This document shows positions 8,965-16,867 of a stretch of DNA of 64,000 nucleotides, piece by piece. Where the stretch lies: the NCBI RefSeq assembly GCF_900141765.1, contig NZ_FSRK01000001.1, positions 620,001 through 684,000 of the forward strand, read 5' to 3'. The notes beneath the pieces were generated by a model, which did no database searches, was not told the DNA's origin, and saw nothing but the letters and a program-made list of their open reading frames with translations. The translations under genes were made by a program, and so were the position numbers. Within the stretch, counting starts at the first letter, position 1. Each line of letters begins with the position of its first letter. Source of the DNA: Epilithonimonas zeae. GTDB taxonomy: Bacteria; Bacteroidota; Bacteroidia; Flavobacteriales; Weeksellaceae.

Positions 8965-9855
8965 ATGAAAAGTTTTTGGAAGTTTCGTTATGTGGCGATT
9001 TTGTTGATTCTGATGAATTGCAAAGTTCAAAATACCAATGAAAAATTGTTTGACGTTCCGCCGACATTACTTTCAAGTCAATTTACTTTTACGGAAGGAC
9101 CGGCTTTTGATAAAGAAGGAAATGTCTATTTTACAGATCAGCCCAATGATAAGATCTATTTATGGAACTGGAAAACCAATCAGTTGGAATTATTTCTTGC
9201 TAAAACAGGACGAGCGAACGGAACTTATTTTGATAAAGATGATAATCTCATTACTTGTTCCGATGACAACGGTGAGATCTGGAAAATCAATAAAAATAAG
9301 GATATTCAGGTTTTATCAAAAGGTTTTGAAGGTAAAAGACTGAACGGACCAAATGATCTTTGGATCGATAAATTTGGAGGAATTTATTTTACAGATCCGT
9401 TGTACAAAAGAGATTATTGGAAAAACTTCAAAGAGGAGATTCCTGAGAAAAACCTTTATTACAGAAATCAAAACGGAACGATTACAAAACTGGAAACCTT
9501 CGTTCAGCCTAATGGAATTATCGGTTCTGAAAAACTTAAGAAACTTTATGTTTCTGATATCAATGCCGGGAAAACTTATGTTTACGATATCCTTGGTAAA
9601 GGAAAATTATCTGAAAAGAAATTGTTCTGCGAAATGGGTTCGGACGGAATGACTTTGGACAGTAAAGGAAATCTTTATCTCACAGGAAATGGTGTAACGA
9701 TTTTCAATAATAAAGGCAAAAAATTAACCTATATTCCGATTGATGAGGAATGGACTTCCAATGTGACTTTTGGCGGAAAAAATAACTCTACTTTGTTCAT
9801 CACAGCGTCGCATTCTGTTTATGTTTTGCCTATGAATGTCTCCGGAATCAAATAA
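8965..9855 (+). CDS. SMP-30/gluconolactonase (LRE-like) lipoprotein
   Basis: Predicted periplasmic or surface lipoprotein with lipobox LILMNC (Cys19), followed by a six-bladed SMP-30/gluconolactonase beta-propeller of about 260 residues. Family hallmarks include FTEGPAFDKEGNVYFTDQ, the metal-site segment RLNGPNDLWIDKFGGIYFTDPLY and SDGMTLDSKGNLY. The family hydrolyses sugar lactones with a divalent metal; the exact substrate is not readable. ATG at 8965 is chosen because it begins the signal peptide; the frame is open 27 codons further upstream. The gene ends in a hairpin shared with the convergent helicase. Confidence 0.88.
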   Translation: MKSFWKFRYVAILLILMNCKVQNTNEKLFDVPPTLLSSQFTFTEGPAFDKEGNVYFTDQPNDKIYLWNWKTNQLELFLAKTGRANGTYFDKDDNLITCSDDNGEIWKINKNKDIQVLSKGFEGKRLNGPNDLWIDKFGGIYFTDPLYKRDYWKNFKEEIPEKNLYYRNQNGTITKLETFVQPNGIIGSEKLKKLYVSDINAGKTYVYDILGKGKLSEKKLFCEMGSDGMTLDSKGNLYLTGNGVTIFNNKGKKLTYIPIDEEWTSNVTFGGKNNSTLFITASHSVYVLPMNVSGIK

Positions 9856-9857
9856 AA

Positions 9858-9881
9858 AAATCGCTTATTAATAAGCGATTT
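9858..9881. terminator. Bidirectional terminator overlapping the helicase stop codon
   Basis: An 11-bp perfect stem AAATCGCTTAT/ATAAGCGATTT with a 2-base centre and A/T runs on both sides serves two convergent genes. The stop codon of the minus-strand helicase (9868-9870) lies inside the hairpin. Confidence 0.8.
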
Positions 9882-11175
9882 CTATTTTTATCTTTTTGCC
9901 TTTCAGTTTTTCGTTGGCTAATTGTTTGAGCAATTCGATGGTTTTTTTACGGTTGACAGCGACGTAAGAAGTCGTGTCTTTTACTTCAATCAATCCAATG
10001 TCATCTTTTCCAAGACCGCCTTTTTTGATTAGATAACCAACAATATCAACTTTATTGACTTTGTCTTTCTTTCCGGCGCTGATGTAAATCGTTTGATTTG
10101 GTGTTCTTTCCGGAACACGGTTACTTTCCGAAACATTTTCTTCCGGCGTATTGCTTTTGATGAATGGGAAATTCTCGTCCTCGGTCATTATAAGATAAGC
10201 AAAACCTTTCGCGTTCATTCTCGCCGTTCGCCCGTTTCTGTGGATGAAAGCATCTTCTTTCGGAGGTAATTGATAATGCACAATCGATTCTACTTCAGGA
10301 ATGTCCAAACCTCTGGAAGCTAAATCTGTTGTGATTAATATTCTCGCAGAATCATTTCTGAATTTGAGCAAAGCACGTTCGCGCTCGTCCTGTTCCATTC
10401 CGCCGTGGAAAGTTTCCCGCTGGATTCCTTTTTCCCTCAGAAGTTCAGAAATTCTGTCCACTGCATCTCTGTGATTACAGAAAATCAATGTTCTTTTGTT
10501 GCCAATTTTACAGATCAATTGGAACAAAGTATTCAGTTTTTCCTCTGGCGTTGTCATTACCTTTTTTAGCTGAATGTTCGGTTTTGACTCGTTTTCTTTG
10601 AGGAAATTAATTTTCTTTTCGTTATTGAGTTCTACAAACTTCGGAATGTTGTCCATCACCGTTGCAGAAGTCAAGATTCTTTGAGAAAGGCTTGTCAAAG
10701 AACCAATAATATATTCCATATCTTCTTGAAAGCCCAATTCCAAAGCTTTGTCAAACTCATCCAAAACCAAAGTCTTGATGGTTTCCGGATTGAAATTTTC
10801 ATTTTTCAAGTGATAAGCAATTCTTCCCGGTGTTCCGATTAAAACTGCAGGTGCTTCAATCAAATTATTGATTTCTATCTTTTTATCGTGTCCGCCATAA
10901 GCAATAGAAACTTTGAAATCTGTTCCCATCGATTTGAAAACCTGTTCGATTTGTAAAGCTAATTCTCTTGCCGGAACCAAAATCAAGGTTTGAATTCCTT
11001 TGACGTCAGATTTCAAATTTCTAAGAACAGGAAATAAAAATCCTAATGTTTTTCCTGAACCGGTTGGTGACAATAAAACCACGTCGGTTTCATTCTCAGA
11101 TGCTTTGTATATAGATTTCTGCATTTGATTCATATCCTGAATCTGCAGTTTTTCGAAGATTGGTTGTAATTCCAT
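9868..11175 (-). CDS. DEAD-box RNA helicase, DbpA-like
   Basis: ATP-dependent RNA helicase of 435 residues. Motifs in order: SPTGSGKT (36-43), PARELALQ (68-75), TPGR (115-118), DEFD (139-142, a variant of DEAD), SAT (170-172), TDLASRGLD, and HRNGRTAR. The C-terminal 75 residues (QTIYISAGKKDKVNK onward) resemble the DbpA RNA-binding domain, which targets hairpin 92 of 23S rRNA, suggesting a role in large-subunit assembly. Family members usually have a Q-motif; the N-terminus here shows only a weak version. Monocistronic, convergent with the lipoprotein gene. Confidence 0.9.
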   Translation of the reverse strand: MELQPIFEKLQIQDMNQMQKSIYKASENETDVVLLSPTGSGKTLGFLFPVLRNLKSDVKGIQTLILVPARELALQIEQVFKSMGTDFKVSIAYGGHDKKIEINNLIEAPAVLIGTPGRIAYHLKNENFNPETIKTLVLDEFDKALELGFQEDMEYIIGSLTSLSQRILTSATVMDNIPKFVELNNEKKINFLKENESKPNIQLKKVMTTPEEKLNTLFQLICKIGNKRTLIFCNHRDAVDRISELLREKGIQRETFHGGMEQDERERALLKFRNDSARILITTDLASRGLDIPEVESIVHYQLPPKEDAFIHRNGRTARMNAKGFAYLIMTEDENFPFIKSNTPEENVSESNRVPERTPNQTIYISAGKKDKVNKVDIVGYLIKKGGLGKDDIGLIEVKDTTSYVAVNRKKTIELLKQLANEKLKGKKIKIEIAY

Positions 11176-11230
11176 TTTGCAAAGGTAAGTATTTGGAAGA
11201 TCATTGTTGGTTTGTCATTATAAATAGTGA

Positions 11231-11287
11231 TTTTTAGAATTTACACTTTTATGGTGGTTTTTGGTTTTGCTTATCATTCTACATTTG
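11231..11287 (+). promoter_or_regulatory. Promoter region of the major curlin gene
   Basis: TACATTTG at 11280-11287 matches TAnnTTTG exactly, with a possible TTG at 11261-11263 (16-bp spacer). TTTTTA-N3-TTTAC at 11231-11244 recurs upstream of the second curli transcript at 12241-12254, making it a candidate regulator site. Confidence 0.5.
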
Positions 11288-11317
11288 TTCTACAATTAAT
11301 CAATAAAAATTACTACA

Positions 11318-12136
11318 ATGAAAAAATTTATTTTTGGAGTTATCACACTATTTTTTGTGAGCTTCGTATCCGCACAATCTAACATTGATTTGAGTGCACA
11401 GATTGGAAACCTTAACACTGCTACAGTGGATCAAACAGGAATCTTGAACTTCAACGCCTTATTACAAGACGGTAATCGTAACGATGCAGATATAGACCAA
11501 GTAGGATGGGTAAACAGCAATGTTGCTCTAAGTATGGGAAACAGAAACTCTATAGATGTAGACCAATGGGGAATCGGAAACTCTAATACTACCAGCCAAT
11601 ATGGTAATAGAAACTCTGCACAGACTTTACAGATTGGATTATTCAATGAAGTGGATCAATTACAAATCGGTAGAAGAAATGACGCTTCTGCTACCCAATT
11701 AGGAGCTGGGAATTATATCAGTCAATATCAAAATGGTAGAAGAAACAGCGCAACTGCTCTCCAAATTGGTACAGATAACGATATCTGGCAAGACCAAATG
11801 GGTAGAAGAAATGAGGCTTATGCATTTCAACTAGGATCAGATAACTACATCCATCAATTGCAGTCTGGTAATGATAACAGCGCAACTCATCTTCAGTTTG
11901 GTAGCGATAATGTTGCGGATTCTCATCAATATGGTGATGATAACACAACTATGGGGTTGCAAGTTGGAAATAGTAACTATTTGAGCCAATACCAATATGG
12001 CGATGATAATGTTGCTTTGGATGCTCAAATCGGAAATAGCAACTATACAAGCGTAACTCAAACTGGAGATTCTCATTTCCATATGGGATTACAAGTTGGT
12101 AACAGTAACTCGTTGATTGTAAATCAATCTAATTAA
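11318..12136 (+). CDS. csgA: Major curlin-like amyloid subunit (CsgA type), 22 half-repeats
   Basis: Predicted secreted fibre subunit of a curli-type functional amyloid. Residues 1-19 are a signal peptide (FVSA). From Gln28 to residue 269 the protein is an unbroken series of 22 units of exactly 11 residues, each beginning QxGxxN (20 of 22; exceptions SMGNRN and QTGDSH), then QSN to end at 272. E. coli CsgA has five full repeats in 151 residues; this has eleven. Odd units carry Arg (GNRN, GRRN) from unit 3 to 13 and Asp (GNDN, GDDN) from 15 to 19. It is followed by a hairpin and then the csg accessory genes. The symbol is by role; it could equally be a nucleator. Confidence 0.9.
   Translation: MKKFIFGVITLFFVSFVSAQSNIDLSAQIGNLNTATVDQTGILNFNALLQDGNRNDADIDQVGWVNSNVALSMGNRNSIDVDQWGIGNSNTTSQYGNRNSAQTLQIGLFNEVDQLQIGRRNDASATQLGAGNYISQYQNGRRNSATALQIGTDNDIWQDQMGRRNEAYAFQLGSDNYIHQLQSGNDNSATHLQFGSDNVADSHQYGDDNTTMGLQVGNSNYLSQYQYGDDNVALDAQIGNSNYTSVTQTGDSHFHMGLQVGNSNSLIVNQSN
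11399..12124 (+). repeat. 22 tandem 33-bp curlin units
   Basis: The DNA encoding the 11-residue units runs in a strict 33-bp period without insertions or deletions. Units have diverged at synonymous and surface positions, so this is protein-level repetition rather than a recent DNA duplication. Confidence 0.9.
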
Positions 12137-12170
12137 TTACAGTTATTTTGTTTTTGATTATGTAAAAAAG

Positions 12171-12204
12171 AATAGGAGAAGTTGAGGTTTCTCCTATTTT
12201 TTTG
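12171..12204 (+). terminator. Terminator after the major curlin gene
   Basis: Stem AATAGGAGAA/TTCTCCTATT with an 8-base loop is followed by a run of T. It probably gives a separate abundant curlin transcript, distinct from the secretion genes downstream. Confidence 0.8.
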
Positions 12205-12232
12205 TCTTTTGAATTAATTAAGACTAACGGAA

Positions 12233-12275
12233 AACCGTGATTTTTAATCTTTACCAACTAACCGTGTTTTTTACC
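12233..12275 (+). promoter_or_regulatory. Direct repeats upstream of the curli secretion operon
   Basis: AACCGTGATTTTT at 12233-12245 and AACCGTGTTTTTT at 12260-12272, each followed by TTTACC, repeat with a 27-bp pitch just upstream of 12308. A short palindrome ACGG-AAAA-CCGT overlaps the first. Candidate binding site for the LuxR-type regulator; no clear TAnnTTTG element is present here. Confidence 0.4.
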
Positions 12276-12307
12276 ATTTTGTTCCAGCGTAACTTTATAT
12301 AAAAAAG

Positions 12308-12712
12308 ATGAAAAGAATATTTACCATATTGTTTTGTTTGATTCTTGTTTTTTTTTCAATGAAAACTAAATCGCAACAGATTAGCTGGATGCAGATTAAT
12401 AGCAATAATGTTATAGAAATTATTACTAAACAAACTCCAACATTGGAATCATATTCTTCTACATTGCAAATTGGTAATTCTAATAACGCTGAGCTTTATC
12501 TCAATGATAAAAGCAATATTTTATTACAGCAGATTGGAGATTATAACAGACTTTTCTATAATAATTCTTTTACAGAGACAGAAGTTAAAACTTCCATTAT
12601 AACTCAGGGATTTAACAATATCATAGATATCACAGGCAATAACAGTATTTCTGAAAATCTGAAACTAACCGTCAAAGGTGATAATATGATCATTTTTATG
12701 AGAAACTACTAA
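12308..12712 (+). CDS. Small curlin-like protein (CsgB-like minor subunit)
   Basis: A 134-residue secreted protein with signal peptide (residues 1-22, ending TKSQ). It has imperfect curlin-like units: LQIGNSNNAELYL, LLQQIGDYNRLFY, ITQGFNNIIDITGNNS, and a C-terminal stretch ending in the basic, aromatic IIFMRNY. In E. coli the CsgB minor subunit nucleates CsgA polymerisation on the cell surface and its degenerate last repeat anchors it. By analogy this is the likely nucleator. It opens the accessory operon and precedes the csgE-like gene by 11 bp. The unit register is irregular, unlike the major curlin, so the assignment rests partly on context. Confidence 0.7.
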   Translation: MKRIFTILFCLILVFFSMKTKSQQISWMQINSNNVIEIITKQTPTLESYSSTLQIGNSNNAELYLNDKSNILLQQIGDYNRLFYNNSFTETEVKTSIITQGFNNIIDITGNNSISENLKLTVKGDNMIIFMRNY

Positions 12713-12723
12713 AATTATTGAAG

Positions 12724-13455
12724 ATGAAAAATTTATATGTTCTAATGTTTCTTATAGTGATTTGCTTTCCGATTCTAAAAATCAAAGGACAAGATGAGAA
12801 AAAAATTATAGCAAAAATAGAAAGCAAAGATATAGAAGGACAATTGAAACTAAATGCAACAGTTACTAATAATTCCGCCATTTTTCAAGAACTGAATTAT
12901 CTATTGGTTTCTATTAAAAAAGGAAGTAATGGAAATCTTTCTAATAACAAACAAAGTGGCAAGTTCTCTATTAATCCCAATGAAACTAAAAAACTTTCTG
13001 AGATTAGTGTTAATCTAAACGATAAAGATGCGTTAAAAGCTTTCCTGTACATTCGAGATGAACAAACCCAAAAACTCATTGCAAAAGATAGTCTTAATAT
13101 TAATGATGATTCTTTCCGAAAAAAACTCAATAAAGTTGAAGAAACCGAATCATTTGAACTGAATGGACTCACGATAGATGAAACCAAAACCAAAATCGGA
13201 AGAGATTTTTATGATGCTTTCTATCTCCAATACAGCCAAATGCCGGATAAAATTAATAATACAATTGTCATCTCAGAATTGCCTTCCAGAGGAACAAACG
13301 GACAAATTAATATCGTGATTGATGATAAAACAATTTACAGTTTTATGACCAATCCTAATGAGGATTATCAGAAAGAGCAGCTTGCAATGACTTTTCGGTA
13401 TATCAAAGATTATAATTTCAAAAAAAGTCTTATTAAAAACGAATTCTTATTCTAA
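12724..13455 (+). CDS. csgE: CsgE with an N-terminal CsgH/CsgC-like domain
   Basis: Predicted periplasmic curli factor of 243 residues, twice the length of E. coli CsgE. Signal peptide 1-22 (KIKGQ). Residues about 140-243 are recognisably CsgE: ELNGLTIDETKTKIGRDFY and AF, ISELPSRG, NPNEDYQKEQ, matching the G-DFY-AF and ERPS features of the E. coli protein that caps the CsgG pore. Residues about 25-125 look like a beta sandwich resembling CsgH (YLLVSIKKGSNGN, KQSGKFSINPNETKKLS), a family that blocks premature amyloid formation. ATG at 12724 is preferred to TTG at 12718. The fusion reading is inference. Confidence 0.8.
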   Translation: MKNLYVLMFLIVICFPILKIKGQDEKKIIAKIESKDIEGQLKLNATVTNNSAIFQELNYLLVSIKKGSNGNLSNNKQSGKFSINPNETKKLSEISVNLNDKDALKAFLYIRDEQTQKLIAKDSLNINDDSFRKKLNKVEETESFELNGLTIDETKTKIGRDFYDAFYLQYSQMPDKINNTIVISELPSRGTNGQINIVIDDKTIYSFMTNPNEDYQKEQLAMTFRYIKDYNFKKSLIKNEFLF

Positions 13456-13466
13456 AAACACAAAAG

Positions 13467-13877
13467 ATGAAAACTATATTTATTCTTATGTTACTAACTG
13501 TTGGTGGAATCCTTGCGAAATCCCAACAGTTAGTTTATAAACCGATTAATCCCGCATTTGGCGGTGATACTTTTAATTATCAATGGCTTTTGAGTTCGGC
13601 TAATGCACAGAATCCATTTGATGATGAAGATAGTTACAAGAATCTTCTTGACGGTCTTAATTCTATGGATAGTTTTACGGAAAGTCTAAACAGACAAATC
13701 CTTAGTCAATTATCTCAAAAATTATTTGAAGATCAGTTTGGGAATGGACCTTTAACGCCAGGTAATTATATGTTCGGTTCTTTATATCTGCAGGTTACAC
13801 AATCTTCCCAAGGTTTACTAATCAATATTTTGAATACCGATAACGGAGAACAAACAGAAATTGTAATTCCGAAATAA
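13467..13877 (+). CDS. csgF: Curli assembly factor CsgF
   Basis: Secreted through CsgG and placed at the outer mouth of the pore, where it couples the nucleator to the secretion channel. The 136-residue protein has a signal peptide (about 1-19, ending AKSQ) and the diagnostic mature N-terminus: INPAFGGDTFNYQWLLSSA then NAQN, closely matching E. coli NPNFGG and LLNSAQAQN. The helical middle (about 60-90) and beta-rich tail ending QTEIVIPK also fit. Eleven bases separate it from csgE and 18 from csgG. Confidence 0.93.
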   Translation: MKTIFILMLLTVGGILAKSQQLVYKPINPAFGGDTFNYQWLLSSANAQNPFDDEDSYKNLLDGLNSMDSFTESLNRQILSQLSQKLFEDQFGNGPLTPGNYMFGSLYLQVTQSSQGLLINILNTDNGEQTEIVIPK

Positions 13878-13895
13878 AAATTAAAACCAAATCTG

Positions 13896-15257
13896 ATGAA
13901 AACTTATATTAATCCTAAATGGCTTTGTGTTTTCGTACTTTCATTATTTCAAAATTGCAGTACGTTATTCAATTTGCCTATCAATAGTGAAAAATCTTCT
14001 TTAGGTGAAATAACTTCTTATACAACTGAGCTCAAAAATCTTCCTCAACCAAAAGAAAAAATCGTGATAGGAGTTTATAAATTCCGAGATCAGACGGGGC
14101 AATATAAACCTTCGGAAACAGGAAGCAACTGGAGCACAGCAGTTCCTCAAGGAACAACAACGATTCTGATAAAAGCTTTGGAAGACAGCAGATGGTTTTT
14201 ACCAATAGAAAGAGAAAATATCGCGAATCTCCTTAATGAAAGACAAATTATAAGATCTACAAGACAAGAATATCTCAAGGAAACTGATAAATCTACTCAG
14301 ACGTTGCCTCCTTTATTATATGCAGGAATTCTTCTGGAAGGTGGTGTGATTTCTTATGATAGTAATGTTATGACAGGCGGAATTGGAGCTAGATATTTTG
14401 GAATAGGAGCTTCTTCCCAATATCGTCAGGATAGAATTACAATTTATTTAAGAGCTGTTTCTACGCTCAATGGAGAGATTATGAAAACGGTTTACACTTC
14501 CAAAACAATACTTTCTACAAGTGTTAACGGTAATTTCTTTAGATATATTGATCTGGAAAGACTTTTGGAATCTGAAGTTGGTGTAACTCAGAATGAACCA
14601 GTACAGTTAGCTGTTACCGAAGCTATTGAAAAAGCTGTAAAATCATTAATAGTAGAAGGAATAAGAGATGGAATTTGGGGCAAAGCAGTTGAAGATTTTA
14701 CTAAATATAAAAGCTTGATTGATAATTATAATAACGAAGAAACAATTAATTCTGGAAAAGTGATTGGGAATAAATTTCCTAATAATTACAGACAAAAATT
14801 CGCTCTGTTCGCTGATATCGAAGGGCAACAGATCAAAGGAGATTATGTAAATCCAAATTGGAATGTCGGAGGAAAAATGGGATTCAAATACTTTATCAAT
14901 GATCATCTCAATCTGGAGCTGAATGCAAATATTCTCAAGCTTCAGAATGAAAATATATTTACCAGAACTTACATCGTATCGGAAATTAATTTAGAGTTTA
15001 TGATTTTGCCGAAGTATAAATTGACGCCTTTTATCTATGCGGGCGGAGGAACATTGTCTTCCAAAAAGTCAAATTTATACAAAGCTCAAGTAGGTGGTGG
15101 ATTGGAATATCTACTGGATAAAAATTTTGCATTAAGAATTTCCTCTCAATATGATCTTGGTTTCAAAGATACTTGGGATGATTTTGTTAATGGCAAAAGG
15201 AAGGATCAAGCGATTCGAATTGCTTTTGGTGTTAATTTTTATATCGGAAAAAAATAA
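13896..15257 (+). CDS. csgG: Curli secretion pore CsgG with C-terminal barrel-like extension
   Basis: Outer-membrane lipoprotein forming the nonameric curli export channel. Lipidated Cys21 follows SLFQN. Residues about 45-275 align through the length of E. coli CsgG: KIVIGVYKFRDQTGQYKP, STAVPQGTTTILIKALEDSR, LLNERQIIR, GGIGARYFGIGASSQY and FRYIDLERLLESEVG. At the pore constriction the E. coli Asn55-Phe56 pair is Asn-Trp, and Tyr51 is replaced in a one-residue-longer loop (PSETGSNW). About 170 further residues follow, with alternating hydrophobic strands ending FGVNFYIGKK, typical of a small outer-membrane beta-barrel. E. coli CsgG ends at 277. Confidence 0.93.
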   Translation: MKTYINPKWLCVFVLSLFQNCSTLFNLPINSEKSSLGEITSYTTELKNLPQPKEKIVIGVYKFRDQTGQYKPSETGSNWSTAVPQGTTTILIKALEDSRWFLPIERENIANLLNERQIIRSTRQEYLKETDKSTQTLPPLLYAGILLEGGVISYDSNVMTGGIGARYFGIGASSQYRQDRITIYLRAVSTLNGEIMKTVYTSKTILSTSVNGNFFRYIDLERLLESEVGVTQNEPVQLAVTEAIEKAVKSLIVEGIRDGIWGKAVEDFTKYKSLIDNYNNEETINSGKVIGNKFPNNYRQKFALFADIEGQQIKGDYVNPNWNVGGKMGFKYFINDHLNLELNANILKLQNENIFTRTYIVSEINLEFMILPKYKLTPFIYAGGGTLSSKKSNLYKAQVGGGLEYLLDKNFALRISSQYDLGFKDTWDDFVNGKRKDQAIRIAFGVNFYIGKK

Positions 15258-15267
15258 AACGTCTGTC

Positions 15268-16773
15268 ATGAAAACAATTATAAAAAACACAATACTCATC
15301 ATCTTTTCTTTTTTATTGCTTTCTTGTAATGAAGAATTGGTAGAACAAACTCAAACAGGAGTTTTAAAAGGAAAAGTTGTGAAAAGAGGAAGTAATGAAC
15401 CTTTGGCTAATGTCAAAATATTTACAAACCCGACAACAAAAACCGTTTTTAGTGCTAGTGATGGAACATTTGAAATTTCGGATATTCCTATTGGTAACTA
15501 CTCAGTGAAAGCAGAGCTCTCAGGTTATCTTGCAAATTTTACCAGCGTTAATTTTCAAACTCAAAATCAGTTGGTAACGATTGTTTTTGAAATGGAAGAT
15601 GATGAATCTCTCAATTCCTCGCCAACAATTCCGGAGCTCTTGAGTCCAATAGATAACTCAGAAAACCAGCCACTTTCTGTTGAACTAACTTGGAATTCTA
15701 CAGATCCTGATAGTCTGGATGTTCTTAAATACAGATTGATTGTTAAGAATAACCTTAATACAGATGTTCTGGAGGTTAAAGATCTATTAGATAAACATTA
15801 CACTTTGAAAGATCTCAAATTTGGAGTGAGTTATTTTTGGCAAATCGCTGTTTCCGACGATATTCATCCAGAAGTTTTAAGCGCAGTAAGTAAATTTACA
15901 ACCAATACAGTACCTGCAAATAGATTTCATTATGTAAGAAAGCAATCTGGAAATCTTTACATTGTTTCCAGTAATGATACGGGAGATAACTTCCAATTCA
16001 CAGCGCTTGCGAATAATAGTTGGCGACCAAGAAAAAATAACAATGCAGGACTTATTGCTTTTCTAAGAACAGAAGGCGGAGGCACACATATTTTTACAGC
16101 AAAACCTGATGGTTCTGATGTTTTCAAAGTTACTAGTGTTCCTCTTGGGGGATTTAATAGCTATGAATTGGACTTTGCTTGGAAAACTAATGGTAAGGAA
16201 TTGATTTATGCTAATTTTGACAAACTTTACAGAATCAACAAGGATGGCAGCGGACAGGAATTAATTTATACAACTCCGGATGGTAGTTTGATTTCCGAAT
16301 GTGATTGGAGTTACGATGGAAGTAAGATTGCGCTTAAGACTAATGATTTCAATGGTTACAATTCAAAGATCTATATTATAGATATGTTGGGGAATGTTAT
16401 CAAAACAGTTCTTTCTGGAGTTGCTGGAGGAAGTGGAGGATTAGATTTTTCTATTGATGGTAATTATCTGGTTTATACACACGATGTTTCTGGTTATCAA
16501 GATGGTAACTATAGACAATTAGATTCTCATATTTTTATTTATAATTTGATGGATAATACTGTAAGAGATATTTCTACCGAAAGTGAAAAACCAAACGGAA
16601 CCAACGATCTTGATCCAAGATTCTCGCCTAATAATGCTCAGATTATTTTTACTAATACTTCTAACGATGGTATTTCTCAGAGAAATGTAGAAATGGTTGA
16701 TATTAATAATTCCGGAACAGATTTAGAAAGAACTTCGTTGTTCAGTAATGCGGAAATGCCAGATTATGAATGA
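15268..16773 (+). CDS. Surface lipoprotein: carboxypeptidase-regulatory-like, FnIII-like and beta-propeller domains
   Basis: Last gene of the curli operon, 10 bp after csgG. From ATG at 15268 it is 501 residues: lipobox LLLSC (Cys20), a CarboxypepD_reg-like sandwich (about 30-105, GVLKGKVVKRGSNEPLANVKI), an FnIII-like domain (about 115-215, LLSPIDNSENQ, FGVSYFWQIAVSDD), then a TolB/WD40-like beta-propeller (about 220-500) with repeated WKTNGKELIYANF, WSYDGSKIAL, FSIDGNYLVYT and FSPNNAQIIFT. No equivalent exists in the E. coli csg operons. Its position suggests it anchors, decorates or processes the fibre; this is inference. Confidence 0.8.
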   Translation: MKTIIKNTILIIFSFLLLSCNEELVEQTQTGVLKGKVVKRGSNEPLANVKIFTNPTTKTVFSASDGTFEISDIPIGNYSVKAELSGYLANFTSVNFQTQNQLVTIVFEMEDDESLNSSPTIPELLSPIDNSENQPLSVELTWNSTDPDSLDVLKYRLIVKNNLNTDVLEVKDLLDKHYTLKDLKFGVSYFWQIAVSDDIHPEVLSAVSKFTTNTVPANRFHYVRKQSGNLYIVSSNDTGDNFQFTALANNSWRPRKNNNAGLIAFLRTEGGGTHIFTAKPDGSDVFKVTSVPLGGFNSYELDFAWKTNGKELIYANFDKLYRINKDGSGQELIYTTPDGSLISECDWSYDGSKIALKTNDFNGYNSKIYIIDMLGNVIKTVLSGVAGGSGGLDFSIDGNYLVYTHDVSGYQDGNYRQLDSHIFIYNLMDNTVRDISTESEKPNGTNDLDPRFSPNNAQIIFTNTSNDGISQRNVEMVDINNSGTDLERTSLFSNAEMPDYE

Positions 16774-16867
16774 TTTAATAAAATAAAGAAATGAAATTGA
16801 GGAATATTAATCAGAAAGATTAATTAGAAATAAAGTTAAAAAATATATTGCAATTTTTTGTGGTAGG

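Noticed and set aside
11431-12082. Reverse-strand ORFs inside the curlin gene
   Set aside because: Long antisense frames are a by-product of the 33-bp period and lack start context; the forward frame has a signal peptide and curlin motifs.
11399-12124. CRISPR-like array (33-bp period)
   Set aside because: Repeats are contiguous, diverged and translate in one frame as curlin units; no spacers.
15151-15267. Upstream start for the curli-operon lipoprotein
   Set aside because: It would overlap csgG by over 100 bp; ATG at 15268 begins a normal lipoprotein signal.
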